From NCBI GenBank assembly GCA_938743325.2, contig OW568892.1, positions 372,001 through 436,000 of the forward strand: DNA of 64,000 nucleotides, in the 5' to 3' direction. Origin of the DNA: Pycnococcus provasolii. Its lineage: Eukaryota; Chlorophyta; Pseudoscourfieldiophyceae; Pseudoscourfieldiales; Pycnococcaceae. The notes under the pieces are model-generated. The model was given only the letters and a program-made list of their open reading frames with translations, was not told the DNA's origin and made no database searches. The position numbers and the translations under genes were made by a program. Below, piece by piece: positions 9,301-17,616 of the stretch (positions are counted from its first letter, which is position 1; every line of letters starts with the position of its first letter).

Positions 9301-10699
9301 TCTATCTGTGCTGGAAGGCCATTCTTCTGCGGTGCTTTCCGCATCGTATTCCGCAGATGGTACGCGCATCGTCTCCGCGAGCAGGGACAAGACCGTTCGC
9401 ATGTGGGACGCGACGACCGGCGCGTGCATATCCGTGTTGGAAGGCCATTCTGATTATGTGAGATCCGCCTCGTATTCCGCGGATGGTACGCGCATCGTCT
9501 CCGCGAGCGATGACAAGACCGTTCGCGTCTGGGACGCGACGACCGGCGCGTGTTTATCTGTGCTGGAAGGCCATTCTTCTGCGGTGAGATCCGCATCGTA
9601 TTCCGCGGATGGGACGTGCATCGTCTCCGCGAGCGATGACAACACCGTTCGCGTGTGGGACGCGACGACCGGCGCGTGCATATCTGTGCTGGAAGGCCAT
9701 TCTTTTTATGTGACTTCCGCCTCGTATTCCGCGGATGGTACGCGCATCGTCTCAGCGAGCTGGGACAAGACCGTTCGCATCTGGGACGCGACGACCGGCG
9801 CGTGCATATCTGTGCTGGAAGGCCATTCTCGTGATGTGACTTCCGCATCGTATTCCGCGGATGGGACGCGCATTGTCTCCGCGAGCGATGACAGTACCGT
9901 TCGCGTTTGGGACGCGACGACCGGCGCGTGTATATCAGTGCTGAGGGGCCATTCTTATGATGTGTCATCCGCATCGTATTCCGCGGATGGGACGCGCATC
10001 GTCTCCGCGAGCTTTGACAAGACCGTTCGCATGTGGGACGCGACGACCGGCGCGTGTGTATCTGTGCTGGAAGGCCATTCGATTTGGGTGACATCCGCAT
10101 CGTATTCCGCGGATGGGACGCGCATCGTCTCCGCGAGCGAGGACACGAGCGTTCGCATCTGGGACGCGACGACCGGCGCGTGTGTATCTGTGCTGAAAGG
10201 CCATTCCAGTATGGTGACATCCGCATCGTATTCCGCGGATGGGACGCGCATCGTCTCCGCGAGCGAGGACAAGACCGTACGCGTGTGGGACGCGACGACT
10301 GGCGCGTGTTTATCTGTGCTGGAAGGCCATTCTTCTGCGGTGAGATCCGCATCGTATTCCGCGGATGGGACGCGCATCATCTCCGCGAGCAGGGACACGA
10401 GCGTTCGCATCTGGGACGCGACGACCGGCGCGTGTGTATCTGTGCTGGAAGGCCATTCTGGTCCGGTGTCATCCGCATCGTATTCCGCGGATGGTACGCG
10501 CATCGTCTCCGCGAGCTTCGACAATACCGTTCGCATCTGGGACGCGACGACCGGCGCGTGCATATCTGTGCTGGAAGGCCATTCTTCTGCGGTGCGTTCC
10601 GCCTCGTATTCCGCGGATGGGACGCGCATCGTCTCCGCGAGCTTGGACAAGACCATTCGCGTTTGGGACGCTGAGACATATGTCATCGAAGTAACATAA
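6308..10699 (+). CDS. NACHT-WD40 receptor-like protein with N-terminal HAW-motif domain
   Basis: Intronless, 1463 aa. It starts MGCAAS, a good N-myristoylation plus palmitoylation signal, so membrane attachment is likely. Residues about 110-330 hold a domain with YFISHAWGSLF, VWLDIFAINQ and a WCLYEI block; its beta-strand/Asp pattern recalls TIR-like folds but the family is not certain. Residues about 360-500 are a NACHT-type STAND ATPase with Walker A GGPGEGKSS (about 373) and Walker B VILLDALDEAD (about 467). Residues 500-870 are helical. Residues about 876-1463 are 14 WD40 repeats of exactly 42 aa. STAND proteins of this layout act as signal-sensing switches in innate immunity or allorecognition (fungal HET-D/HET-E, animal and bacterial NLR-like proteins); that role is inferred. 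The first 86 codons and the promoter are duplicated in inverted orientation just beyond the 3' end. Confidence 0.88.
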   Translation: MGCAASTAAEQVHGAASTSTSTARKEELWPTTVLPVKPTRQDVVGVKIQAEHASESPVGRAVSLAWLAQFVEAHAGTTQSWDVVKEFMAEEDGGGKDTSLIVTSDNVEMHRDKRRAAEKTKSGKPVPVEYRDIPFEQMYTTDVVECFVRSLARKKHMSYAQAKDLPVGAPTYFISHAWGSLFVDLVESVKGALAGAAQNDTYVWLDIFAINQDDTGGVFSAMHELDDGRTLAGTIATSRATLVVLDKDRVIPLTRLWCLYEIGSTPPQKLQLVTHGFSEKDVSQHIRNIDAETALCFSPADKEMIHGEITGKFKFESLKHFTEELKLRFMLRPMSYESDLQALRERGQSNEYQLEDLRAHVTSTGGRLACVVGGPGEGKSSVAAAALDMVHAAHFCKRADVRRQDVLEMVRSLSFQLGQRFDVVRECLIDLEEDIAAKALVDPDVAVNALLVNPLKKLAKIQKHAVILLDALDEADDDRHISNAAVGLLRHLARDVRLSVSVLVTTRPDADGDYPRRRVLEHDWEGGMRVMEPAHVLGPAPVEVEQEESRLPGPWEEAMRNMQSIKVYQIVARKFVKRYGTNLEPPADIDAAYKLWFDRAAKDDVEVRRLIDIVLASREPLSSAHVDRLRLRETCERLPGWGLLFEERDHLLQTLHLSLREFLGDTKRSGEHAADVFRGHHELARSCLDVLKRGDDEKGPAVAYSLRHAHVHLTDAVEKMLHGGDETLTTNVVKEWSDAFMVERQMEASMIPEGYKASRWCATEFAGLWLKRQMDAGRRGVLVVELLRLEKALLEAKKKLANDATGLVATVESLHAFVRVLRWGVGTYSQAGLIAANVPCTSVWYQSPGQSVLTYCTPSLCMPARVDIDATILNNMRGHTDYVTSASYSADGTRIVSASDDKTVRVWDATTGACISVLEGHSRDVTSTSYSADGTRIVSASDDKTVRVWDATTGACISVLEGHSSAVRSASYSADGTRIVSASGDDTIRMWDATTGACLSVLEGHSSAVLSASYSADGTRIVSASRDKTVRMWDATTGACISVLEGHSDYVRSASYSADGTRIVSASDDKTVRVWDATTGACLSVLEGHSSAVRSASYSADGTCIVSASDDNTVRVWDATTGACISVLEGHSFYVTSASYSADGTRIVSASWDKTVRIWDATTGACISVLEGHSRDVTSASYSADGTRIVSASDDSTVRVWDATTGACISVLRGHSYDVSSASYSADGTRIVSASFDKTVRMWDATTGACVSVLEGHSIWVTSASYSADGTRIVSASEDTSVRIWDATTGACVSVLKGHSSMVTSASYSADGTRIVSASEDKTVRVWDATTGACLSVLEGHSSAVRSASYSADGTRIISASRDTSVRIWDATTGACVSVLEGHSGPVSSASYSADGTRIVSASFDNTVRIWDATTGACISVLEGHSSAVRSASYSADGTRIVSASLDKTIRVWDAETYVIEVT
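8935..10680 (+). repeat. Coding minisatellite: 14 WD40 units of 126 bp
   Basis: Each 126-bp unit encodes 42 aa around the core SASYSADGTRIVSAS…WDATTGAC. Units are nearly identical at the DNA level, even at synonymous sites. Variation is concentrated at the two residues after GHS (for example SA, RD, DY, FY, YD, IW, SM, GP), the residue before SASYS (T, R, L, S), the residue after VSAS (D, G, R, W, F, E, L) and the residue before WD (V, M, I). The last unit ends WDAETYVIEVT. This is the pattern of concerted evolution with retained diversity at putative ligand-facing positions. Confidence 0.95.
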
Positions 10700-10734
10700 C
10701 GTAACCTCCATTGGTATATAATAAAAGGACGAGA

Positions 10735-10991
10735 TCCTTGACGACGTCCCAGCTTTGCGTCGTTCCGGCGTGCGCCTCAACAAACTGTGCAAGCCATGCG
10801 AGCGACACCGCGCGGCCTACGGGCGACTCGGACGCATGTTCGGCCTGAATCTTCACACCAACGACGTCTTGCCTCGTTGGCTTGACTGGCAGCACCGTCG
10901 TCGGCCAGAGTTCTTCCTTGCGCGCCGATGATGTTGACGTCGACGCCGCGCCGTGTACTTGCTCCGCCGCCGTCGACGCCGCACACCCCAT
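10735..10991 (-). pseudogene. Truncated 5' copy of the receptor gene
   Basis: From the ATG at 10989-10991 on the minus strand the first 86 codons repeat the receptor N-terminus with one amino-acid difference (Thr to Ser at residue 22). Identity ends at 10735; the frame runs on to a stop at 10683 after unrelated residues (LVLLLYTNGGYVMLLR), giving a 102-residue ORF that lacks the HAW core, NACHT and WD40. It is convergent with the intact gene and overlaps its last 17 bp. Confidence 0.9.
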
Positions 10992-11102
10992 GGCCGGTCC
11001 CGTATGTCAGTGAGGGCGCTGGTTGTGGTGATGGGGAAAATGCAGAGGTGGCCAAGTTGAGGTGGTCATTCGGGACAAAGTAGGAAGTATTTGTCTTGCA
11101 TC

Positions 11103-11123
11103 GGGTTAGGGTTAGGGTTAGGG
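11103..11123. repeat. Interstitial telomere-like array in right arm
   Basis: Perfect GGGTTA units, the mirror of the array at 6176-6196. Confidence 0.85.
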
Positions 11124-11625
11124 ACTTGACAATAAGTAGGGAGCGCAGCCAACGCAGACAAATTTGCTCCCGCGGCCTCGCCACTATATCTCTTCGTCGC
11201 CGCGAGCTTACCTGCTGTGTGTGCTTCCACACTTACTTGCGTTGACCGACTTGAGAGTTGAGTCTGAGTTCATCGCAGCACGGCAGCACACGAGAAAGAG
11301 GATCGCTACGTAGTAGTAGTAGTATTGTAGTGGTATGTATGGGCGGGGGTAGGTTGTGTGAGTGCGTGACCGGTTCGTTCGGGGGATCATATCTAAAAAA
11401 TCCAAGTTTCACCCGGGAGAAAACTTGGTTTTTTACATCCCCCGCTCCCCCCCTCGCCCCCCGCCGCGGCGCCGCCCCGGCCCCCGAGCGAAAAGGCCTT
11501 TTAGGAGCCCCGGGAGCGGCGACGACGATTGTGTGGTACCCGCATGCGACGACGACGCGGCGTGTAGTGCAACGTGTAGCGACGCGGCGACGCGGTGCAA
11601 AAAAAAATGTGTGTGGTTCCTAACC

Positions 11626-11753
11626 CCCAAAACAGGAATCATGCCACTAGACCACACAGCCTGACGAGGTTGGACTTAAAAAAGCTTGCCGCTGTTGCGG
11701 CGTATTTTCGAAGAACGGGGCTGAGCCGAGATTCGAACTCGAGACCTCCTGTA
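11626..11753 (-). tRNA. Circularly permuted tRNA-Pro(UGG), right copy
   Basis: Identical in sequence to the left copy and in the opposite orientation. On the minus strand the 3' half is 11753-11719 and the 5' half is 11661-11626. Leader, trailer and the T-run (A-run at 11599-11607 on the plus strand) are also conserved. Both copies look equally intact, so at this locus the gene dose is two. Confidence 0.88.
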
Positions 11754-12101
11754 GGTTTACGTGAACACGTCGATGAACCGGTATCCCCATGCACACAGCA
11801 CATGTAGGACTTCGTTCTGAAGCCTCTGCTCCTCAACTATCTCCCCAACAGCCAAACTTGCTTAAGCTTGCAAGCTCCTCCTGTGGCAAAAATGTGGCAA
11901 GCCCCTGCCCCTGGTCCGGGGCCCCTCCCTTGGCTTGTCTTCTTTTTCTAGGCCGGTGCTTCCTTCCCGTACAAATCCACGTACGTTGTTGACTTTTCCC
12001 TACGACGAAGACCTTGCACCCCCCACCAGGTCCCCCCACCCCCCGCTCCACATCGTCGGCATTTCACAACGAACGTACCACTCGGCTTGGTCAACTCACT
12101 C

Positions 12102-12938
12102 ATGTCTTCTCTCGCGGCTCCTCCTCCACACGGCGAACCTTCTGAAGCTGAAAACGCCTCGCCCAACAAGCGCAGCAACAACACGGCAAACGACGACGCC
12201 GACTGCAACAATATCAACAACAACAACAACAACAACAACAGCAGCAGCGTCGTGAATCATGTCACATCAGGCATTCACCCGGCGCCAAACTCGGAGGACG
12301 GGGACCTGGCGCTCGCGCGGCTTCTCCAGCAGCAAGAGCGTGCCATGCTCATGATGTACGCGAACCCGGAAGATGAGTCAGAAGATGACGAAGATGTGGA
12401 CCCAAACGACGACGTGGCGCTCGCGAGGCGGCTGCAACGCGAGGAGGAGCGCGAGCAGCGAGCACGTCTTCTGGCACTGGCTGGTGTTGCTCCTCCAAGA
12501 GCTCAGCAGCAGCAGCAGCAGCAGCAGGAGCACTTGGGGGGTCAAGAAGACGCGGAGGGGGAGGAGGAGGAGGAGGAGGAGGAGGAAGAAGATGCGTTCC
12601 AGAGCGACGACGACGTCAATACGGACGGCATGTCATACGAGCAGCTGCTTGCCATTGGCGAGGCGAACGGCGCTGTGTCGAAGGGTGCATCCGCAAAGTC
12701 TCTCGTCTCCGTCTTGACGACGTGCAGACTGTGCGACGTTCCGGGCGCACGTGTTGACGAGCAGTGCAGCGTGTGCCGCGACGAGTTTGCCGACATGTGC
12801 TGCGAGGTGACGGTCTTGCCTTGCAAGCACTACTTCCACGGCGAGTGCATCACGCCTTGGCTGCAGGTGAATCGCGCGTGCCCGCTGTGCTTCCAGGACG
12901 TCGTCGCGGCCTCGACTGCCACCGACAACGACAGGTGA
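12102..12938 (+). CDS. BIG BROTHER-like RING-H2 E3 ubiquitin ligase
   Basis: 278 aa, intronless. The ATG at 12102 is the first in frame. Residues 1-60 are low complexity with poly-Asn and poly-Ser, residues 65-125 hold two LALARLLQQQ/VALARRLQREE helical motifs, followed by poly-Gln and poly-Glu. Residues about 180-205 contain MSYEQLLAIGEANGAVSKG, the signature that precedes the RING in plant BIG BROTHER-type E3s. The RING-H2 follows: CSVC-x-DEF…VLPCKHYFHGECITPWLQ…CPLC. It should transfer ubiquitin from an E2 to substrates; the substrates are unknown. Its first 41 codons and its upstream region form the outer end of the right inverted arm. Confidence 0.88.
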   Translation: MSSLAAPPPHGEPSEAENASPNKRSNNTANDDADCNNINNNNNNNNSSSVVNHVTSGIHPAPNSEDGDLALARLLQQQERAMLMMYANPEDESEDDEDVDPNDDVALARRLQREEEREQRARLLALAGVAPPRAQQQQQQQQEHLGGQEDAEGEEEEEEEEEEDAFQSDDDVNTDGMSYEQLLAIGEANGAVSKGASAKSLVSVLTTCRLCDVPGARVDEQCSVCRDEFADMCCEVTVLPCKHYFHGECITPWLQVNRACPLCFQDVVAASTATDNDR

Positions 12939-13111
12939 CAGTGGTGTACTCGTATTTGACGTGACAAAGTTAGTTTGTTGCACGCCCAGGTTCGCCATCG
13001 GCCCCCCGCCTTCCGCCCCTTCTTCGGGGTTTCCGCCCCCCCGGCTGCCCGGGGAGCCCGGCCGTTCCCCGTTCCCTCCCCCTTTTCGCCTGCGCTTCAC
13101 ATTCAAACAAC

Positions 13112-13672
13112 ATGGACGGCGGCGACGTGTCGTACGCCTCTCTGGTGCCGTACTTGTTCATGTTCGCAATAGTCGCGCTGCTGCTCGGCATACTCATGTT
13201 CGCGCTCATCACACTCAGCGACCTCGAGTCGGACCTCGTGAACCCGCACGACTGCGCGGTTAGGCTCAACTCGCTCCTGCTTCCCGAGATCGTCTTGCAG
13301 TCCATGCTGTGCACGTTCTTCATGGTCACGCTCAGCGTGACGGGTACCGTAACCAACTTGCCGTTGCTCGTGTACAACCTGCGAATGTTTTTCTCTGGAA
13401 AAATGGAACTCGACGTGACGGAAATCTTTAAGCAGCTTCCTGGGGAGAAGAGACAGCGCATGGTCAAGGTAAGTTACAGTCGCACCCCCTCTGTTCTCGA
13501 ACCTTAAACTGACGAACATTCCCTCACCTTTCAGCTCGTGATGTACATGGTCGCTTTCGTCATTGTCGTGTTCCACCTCGCGGAGGTGGCTCTCACCGCC
13601 GTCGCCAAAGAGCACGGCAAAGACGCCGTGCACCATATCGTTAAGGAGGCGGTGAGCTCTCATGTTGTCTGA
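13112..13672 (+). CDS. Cornichon family ER cargo receptor
   Basis: Proposed CDS join(13112..13468,13535..13672), 164 aa. The exon 1 product has two hydrophobic segments (about residues 10-35 and 55-80) with the cornichon motifs SDLESDLVNPHDCAVRLN and LPLLVYNLRMF, and a cytosolic TEIFKQLPGEKRQRMVK. Exon 2 adds LVMYMVAFVIVVFHLAEVAL, the last membrane segment. Cornichon/Erv14 proteins sort transmembrane cargo into COPII vesicles. The 66-bp intron has donor GTAAGT and acceptor CAG. The C-terminal tail after the last helix is somewhat longer than usual; a GTGAGC in it could be an unused donor. The gene is convergent with TMEM50, with 51 bp between stops. Confidence 0.92.
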
Positions 13673-13723
13673 AGTAGTAGTAGTAGTCGTATTTTTATAT
13701 CTTTGTAAAACACTTTTTACTTC

Positions 13724-14455
13724 TTACCAGTACATTCCGCTGTCGCCGTTCATGCCGCCACCCCTTGTTGCCCACATGAAGAGGCCTGCAGCGAGGATGA
13801 ACGCGCACTGCAGAACACCCGCGATGCCTGGCCACGGGTAAGGTTTATCCGCGTAGTCAGCGACGAGCATCCACACGCTCCCCACGAGCGCGCTAAAGCT
13901 CACCAGATAGCTGACGAAAAGCCAAACGCGCGCACGGAACGAGTCGCTCGGGTCTGTGTCGAAGCCACCGCGGCCTGTCGTGTCGTGTTATGTGTTGTGT
14001 GTTGTGTGTTGTGTGTTGTGAGTGTTCGTCGTCTCAACAGTCGTAAAAACAGCAGGAAGCAGAGGCGGCACGCACTCATAATCGCCTCTCTTCTCACCGC
14101 CTGCATCATGAGCATGGCGAGTGTCGCCACACATCCTGGTAGGTAGTGTTCCGGTGGCACGTCTCCCGCCTCTTTTGGCCTCGTCGCCACCGCGTCAATC
14201 CAGAACCACCAGCCTGTTTACATTTTCAAAGGGATGCCGTCGTTGTTGTGGTGAGGTAAGTTTCAGCCTATATTTGTGCCTTCCCTTCTTTCTTTCCATC
14301 GTACCTGCACCAAACAGCGCGCCGCTGAGTACTGGCCCGTACGAGGGTCCGAGTTCCTCCAAGCAACGGCCGCACCTGTTTTGTTTTTTGTTTTGTTTTG
14401 TTTTGTTTTGTTTTGTGTTTTGTTTGTGTCGTGCTGTGAGTGCGTGCTTTGCCAT
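13724..14455 (-). CDS. TMEM50-like four-helix membrane protein
   Basis: Three exons inferred by matching the family: complement(join(13724..13974,14076..14213,14305..14455)), 179 aa. Pieces in order are RCGRCLEELGP, SGALFGAGWWFWIDAV, EHYLPGCVATLAMLMMQAV, and ARVWLFVSYLVSFSALVGSVW with a last helix near PWPGIAGVLQCAF; these follow TMEM50A/B closely. Introns of 91 and 101 bp have donors GTACGA and GTGCGT. Function of TMEM50 is poorly known; it is an endomembrane protein. The start is uncertain: the ATG at 14455 gives an odd N-terminus (KQNTKQNKTKQ) coded by an AAACA microsatellite. Alternatively this repeat is intron and the true first exon lies upstream, spliced at the AACAG just before the RCGRC block. 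Confidence 0.8.
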
Positions 14456-14990
14456 TCTTCTGAATCTGTCTATGACTGGTACTGTGCGGCACGTACACGA
14501 ATGCGCCCGTCATTGCGTGTTCAGTTTGTGCGTTCGTCTGACCACTCGCACTCGCAGTTGCCTCTTCGCCGACACAGGTGCGAGGTGACAGGTGCGTCTC
14601 CGTGCGAATTTGCCGAGTCGAGTCAGCCTACGAACCTCGACCCGAGAGGGGACGGAGGAGGTCAACAGAGGAGGCGAGGAGTTTGACTGATTGACGTCAT
14701 GCTCGTGGAGGTAAGGTACGCTCATCGGCCCCCCCTGGTTCGCCCAACTGCCCCCCCTGGTTCGCCCACCGCCTCCCCCAGTGCCCAGTGCCCAGTGGTG
14801 CGACGAGACCGGTGCCCGGTGCCCGGTGGATGTCCCTCCCTCCCTCGCCGAGGAAGTAGTCTATGTACTGCGTCGCCGTTGGGGGACCCCCCGCCCGGGG
14901 CCTTAGGAGAAGGCGCCCCCTCAACTCCACTCCCTTTTCATCACCTCGTAGCGCCTAATTCCCACGGGTCACTCCCGCCCCTATCTATCT
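14456..14990. other. Intergenic region, divergent promoters
   Basis: Between TMEM50 (minus) and the coiled-coil gene (plus). It contains two close copies of CCCCCCTGGTTCGCCCA (near 14728-14765), duplicated GTGCCC motifs near 14780-14825, and a C-rich stretch with GGGGGACCCCCC. A missing first exon of TMEM50 could lie here. Confidence 0.45.
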
Positions 14991-17060
14991 ATGGCGGACA
15001 CGGCTGCAGCACCTCCTCCCCAACCAATTAAAAAAATCTTGGTCGCGTACGAGGCCACCGTGCCACTGCCGGTACAGGACGCACAACCAACAAAAGATGC
15101 CGTCAAAAAGTCACCAAGAACGCCGCTGCGGTCTCCTCGTCTGGTTCCAACCGCGCGCTTCCTGGCGAAGAACAACGACGGGAGCTTAAGCAACAGCACC
15201 AGCAACAACAAAGGCGCAAGGAAGGCGGCGAACATTCTCAAGTTGCCGCCGGCGATAAAGCACATCAAGGCGTCCGTCACGTCAGCCAAAAACCCAAGGA
15301 AGACGAGGCAGCAGCCGCGCAGTGTTGCCAAGCTCGTGAAGATTCCATCCAACCACGGATACCTCAACCACCCCAACCATGTCAACTTGCTAGCTGAAGG
15401 AGGAGGTCACGGTGACGACGAAGACGAAGACGAAGTCGAGCAAACAGACCTGCAGCTTGATGCCATGCGTGCCGTCTTCGACATGCACACGCAACTTGAC
15501 ACCTACCACACCATCGTCGCGGACAAAAAGGCACAGCTAAGCCAGCTGGAAAACGAATTGCACGACGCCGTGTCACTGACGGTAGAAGACTTTTCCACGG
15601 AAGACGTCTGGCCACCGATACACGTCGACTCCGACGCGATTGAACGCGAGACCGTCAGGGCGCGGAACAACCTTCTCGACGCCGGTGACATGCAGCAAAC
15701 GCTTCAGCTGATGCTCAAGCGAGAAACGCAAATAAACATCGACGTGAGACGTCGCGAGATGAGCATCCGCGAAAGCTTGGCGCAGGCGCAGGAGGATAGG
15801 TCAAAGTTGCAGCTGCAGCTCGCGGAGGCGTTCGCTTCGCAGCACAACGCAGAGCACGACGTCGACATGTTCAAGCGAAAGAGCGCAATCTCCAAACGGT
15901 TCAACGCCAAGGCTTTGTCAGAAGCAAGGAAGGAGGCGCACCGTCTCGAGCAGAAGAACAAAGCTGACGAGGCGGCGCGCATCGAGCGCAAGAAATTGCG
16001 CATGGAGCGTCAGCGCAAGCTCATGGATAAGAAGAGCGAGCTGGCGACGAAGGACGCGTCGTTTATCGTCGCGGACGAATTCAATCACACCGAGATGGGA
16101 AAGTCGATGAGCGCGTGGGCGTACGAGCAGCTGCGCACGAGAAAGATAGACTCGCCGGAGGAGCTGTACCGGCGATTCATGGAGACGAAGGATGTTGCGA
16201 GCGGCAAAGAAGGCGGGCTTGCAGTCGAGAGCGACTTGCGTGAAAAGCAGCTACGGGAAGTAGAGGAGGAAGAAGCGGCGCTGATGGCGGAGCTGCGCGA
16301 GCTGCGATCCACCGGCGGATTCAACTTCAGCAAAGGACGCGCCGAGTTCATGCATCTCACGGAACGCCTCGATGAGCGTGCAGATGTGGTGCGACGTGTC
16401 CGCGACAGGGAGTCGACGATCGCACACCGAGCGCAGGCCATTGTCGATGGCGTGAGTTCGGTGATTGGCCGCGTGCAGACCGTCTGCCCGAGCGTGAATG
16501 CCACGGATGATGACAAGCCTGCCGACGAGACCACAGACCAACCACCTTCCGAAGAAGCGCCGGCAGCTGACGTCGTCTCGGCGACGCCTCGTACGCTTCC
16601 GTACCTCGACAACGCGTATCTGTCGCTTGAGGCGCTCGTGCAGGCGGTCGATGCACTGGAGGCGCTCGTGGGAGTCTCCACGATCAAAGAGGTGCCCGAC
16701 AAGTTGTTGGGGAAAAACTCGCCTGAAAGCGAGCGAGCTTCCGACAGCTCGAGCTCCTCCCCAACGATGGACGCACGGCCGCCGTCGACGACTCGTCCCA
16801 GCCAGATGTCCTTGAAAAAGCGTCTCTTCACGCAAAAGAGCATCAAGGCAGGGATCGACCGTGTGCAAGCGATTGCGACAAATAATCGTGTGTTGAAAGT
16901 GAGAGATAATGGCGTTCTTGCCACGGACGTCGAGTATTGGGATCGCATCTTGCAGCAGGACACGGATTTCAACCCAGCCAAGGAGGACGACGAAGCTCCT
17001 GGAGAAGACGACGCCGGCGAAGAATCGGTCACGGTCACGCGCAAGATGGCGCACTTGTAA
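14991..17060 (+). CDS. Coiled-coil protein, possibly outer dynein arm docking-like
   Basis: 689 aa, intronless, ATG just after a CTAT repeat. Residues 1-125 are basic and low complexity; residues about 140-470 are almost continuous heptad-like helix (LSQLENELHDAV, QTLQLMLKRETQINIDVRRREMSIRESL, KALSEARKEAHRLEQKNK). Residues 360-470 include SPEELYRRFMETKDV and a FNFSKGRAEFMHLTERL block. The C-terminus is acidic. The spacing and the RRREMSIRE segment are reminiscent of CCDC63/114/151-type outer dynein arm docking proteins, but I am not certain; a motility or centriolar role would imply a flagellate stage. No operon-like relation to neighbours. Confidence 0.55.
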   Translation: MADTAAAPPPQPIKKILVAYEATVPLPVQDAQPTKDAVKKSPRTPLRSPRLVPTARFLAKNNDGSLSNSTSNNKGARKAANILKLPPAIKHIKASVTSAKNPRKTRQQPRSVAKLVKIPSNHGYLNHPNHVNLLAEGGGHGDDEDEDEVEQTDLQLDAMRAVFDMHTQLDTYHTIVADKKAQLSQLENELHDAVSLTVEDFSTEDVWPPIHVDSDAIERETVRARNNLLDAGDMQQTLQLMLKRETQINIDVRRREMSIRESLAQAQEDRSKLQLQLAEAFASQHNAEHDVDMFKRKSAISKRFNAKALSEARKEAHRLEQKNKADEAARIERKKLRMERQRKLMDKKSELATKDASFIVADEFNHTEMGKSMSAWAYEQLRTRKIDSPEELYRRFMETKDVASGKEGGLAVESDLREKQLREVEEEEAALMAELRELRSTGGFNFSKGRAEFMHLTERLDERADVVRRVRDRESTIAHRAQAIVDGVSSVIGRVQTVCPSVNATDDDKPADETTDQPPSEEAPAADVVSATPRTLPYLDNAYLSLEALVQAVDALEALVGVSTIKEVPDKLLGKNSPESERASDSSSSSPTMDARPPSTTRPSQMSLKKRLFTQKSIKAGIDRVQAIATNNRVLKVRDNGVLATDVEYWDRILQQDTDFNPAKEDDEAPGEDDAGEESVTVTRKMAHL

Positions 17061-17616
17061 ATTATTTTTTTATAACCTTCAAGGTAATCCTCGGCTGGCT
17101 GCTGCGCGTTGTTGTTGTCGCGCGTATCCCTCCCTGTACAGCACCGCGCGATTCTTGACTAAGCACCGGAGCCCGCCCACCACGGTTGTTCGTCGCAATT
17201 GCTTGAACACGGTCGTACACGACTTTACGACGACGGAATTGCAGACGACGACGCCAACTTTGACTTCGGATCCCCTTGCGTGACGAGCGAGTGTCGTCGT
17301 GTGACTCGTGTCGAGGCTTCTTTGCCCTTGGCAAGCAAGACGAATGCTCTCCGGACGCTTCGCTGTGCAGTATCTTCGTGAGCGTGGTGGGGTTGCGGTA
17401 GTGAGTGGCAAGTTTATCCTATGTGGAAACCATGTCAACCCGGTATTCCGGTAATAATAATGTCACGAGCGGGATCCCAAAACTCCAAAGTTCCCCAAAC
17501 CAAAATCACATGGGTAACGTAAATGGTTCCAGAGCGGTTCCCCAGTCCTCCCTCCGGTCCCCGCCAAATCGTCCCGTCGCGCGCCGTCGCCGCCACAGTC
17601 AGCCTCTGCCGCTTCC
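17061..17616. other. Intergenic region with a short inverted copy of upstream coding sequence
   Basis: About 41 bp near 17184-17224 is a degenerate reverse complement of 16856-16892 in the preceding CDS (both can encode DRVQAIATNNR on opposite strands). Upstream of the next gene there is GGGATCCC at 17471 and CCCC/AAACC motifs like those seen upstream of other genes here. No independent gene is seen. Confidence 0.45.

Larger units (their letters stand above)
10735..12225. repeat. Right arm of the 1.5-kb inverted duplication
   Basis: Inverted match of 5053-6564. It runs from inside the truncated receptor copy, through its promoter, telomere-like array and permuted tRNA-Pro, to codon 41 of the intact RING gene. 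The arms are 1491 and 1512 bp and flank 4170 bp. Confidence 0.93.

Noticed and set aside
8925-10352. Long antisense ORFs across the WD40 array (475 and 243 codons and others)
   Set aside because: They arise because each 126-bp unit is free of stops on several frames; the products are simple repeats of the reverse complement and have no start or domain logic.
8935-10680. CRISPR-like regular repeats
   Set aside because: The 126-bp units are contiguous coding WD40 repeats with no spacers, in a eukaryotic gene.
5053-12225. The inverted arms as terminal repeats of a mobile element
   Set aside because: No target duplication or transposase is seen, and the arm ends fall inside two different host genes, which fits rearrangement better.
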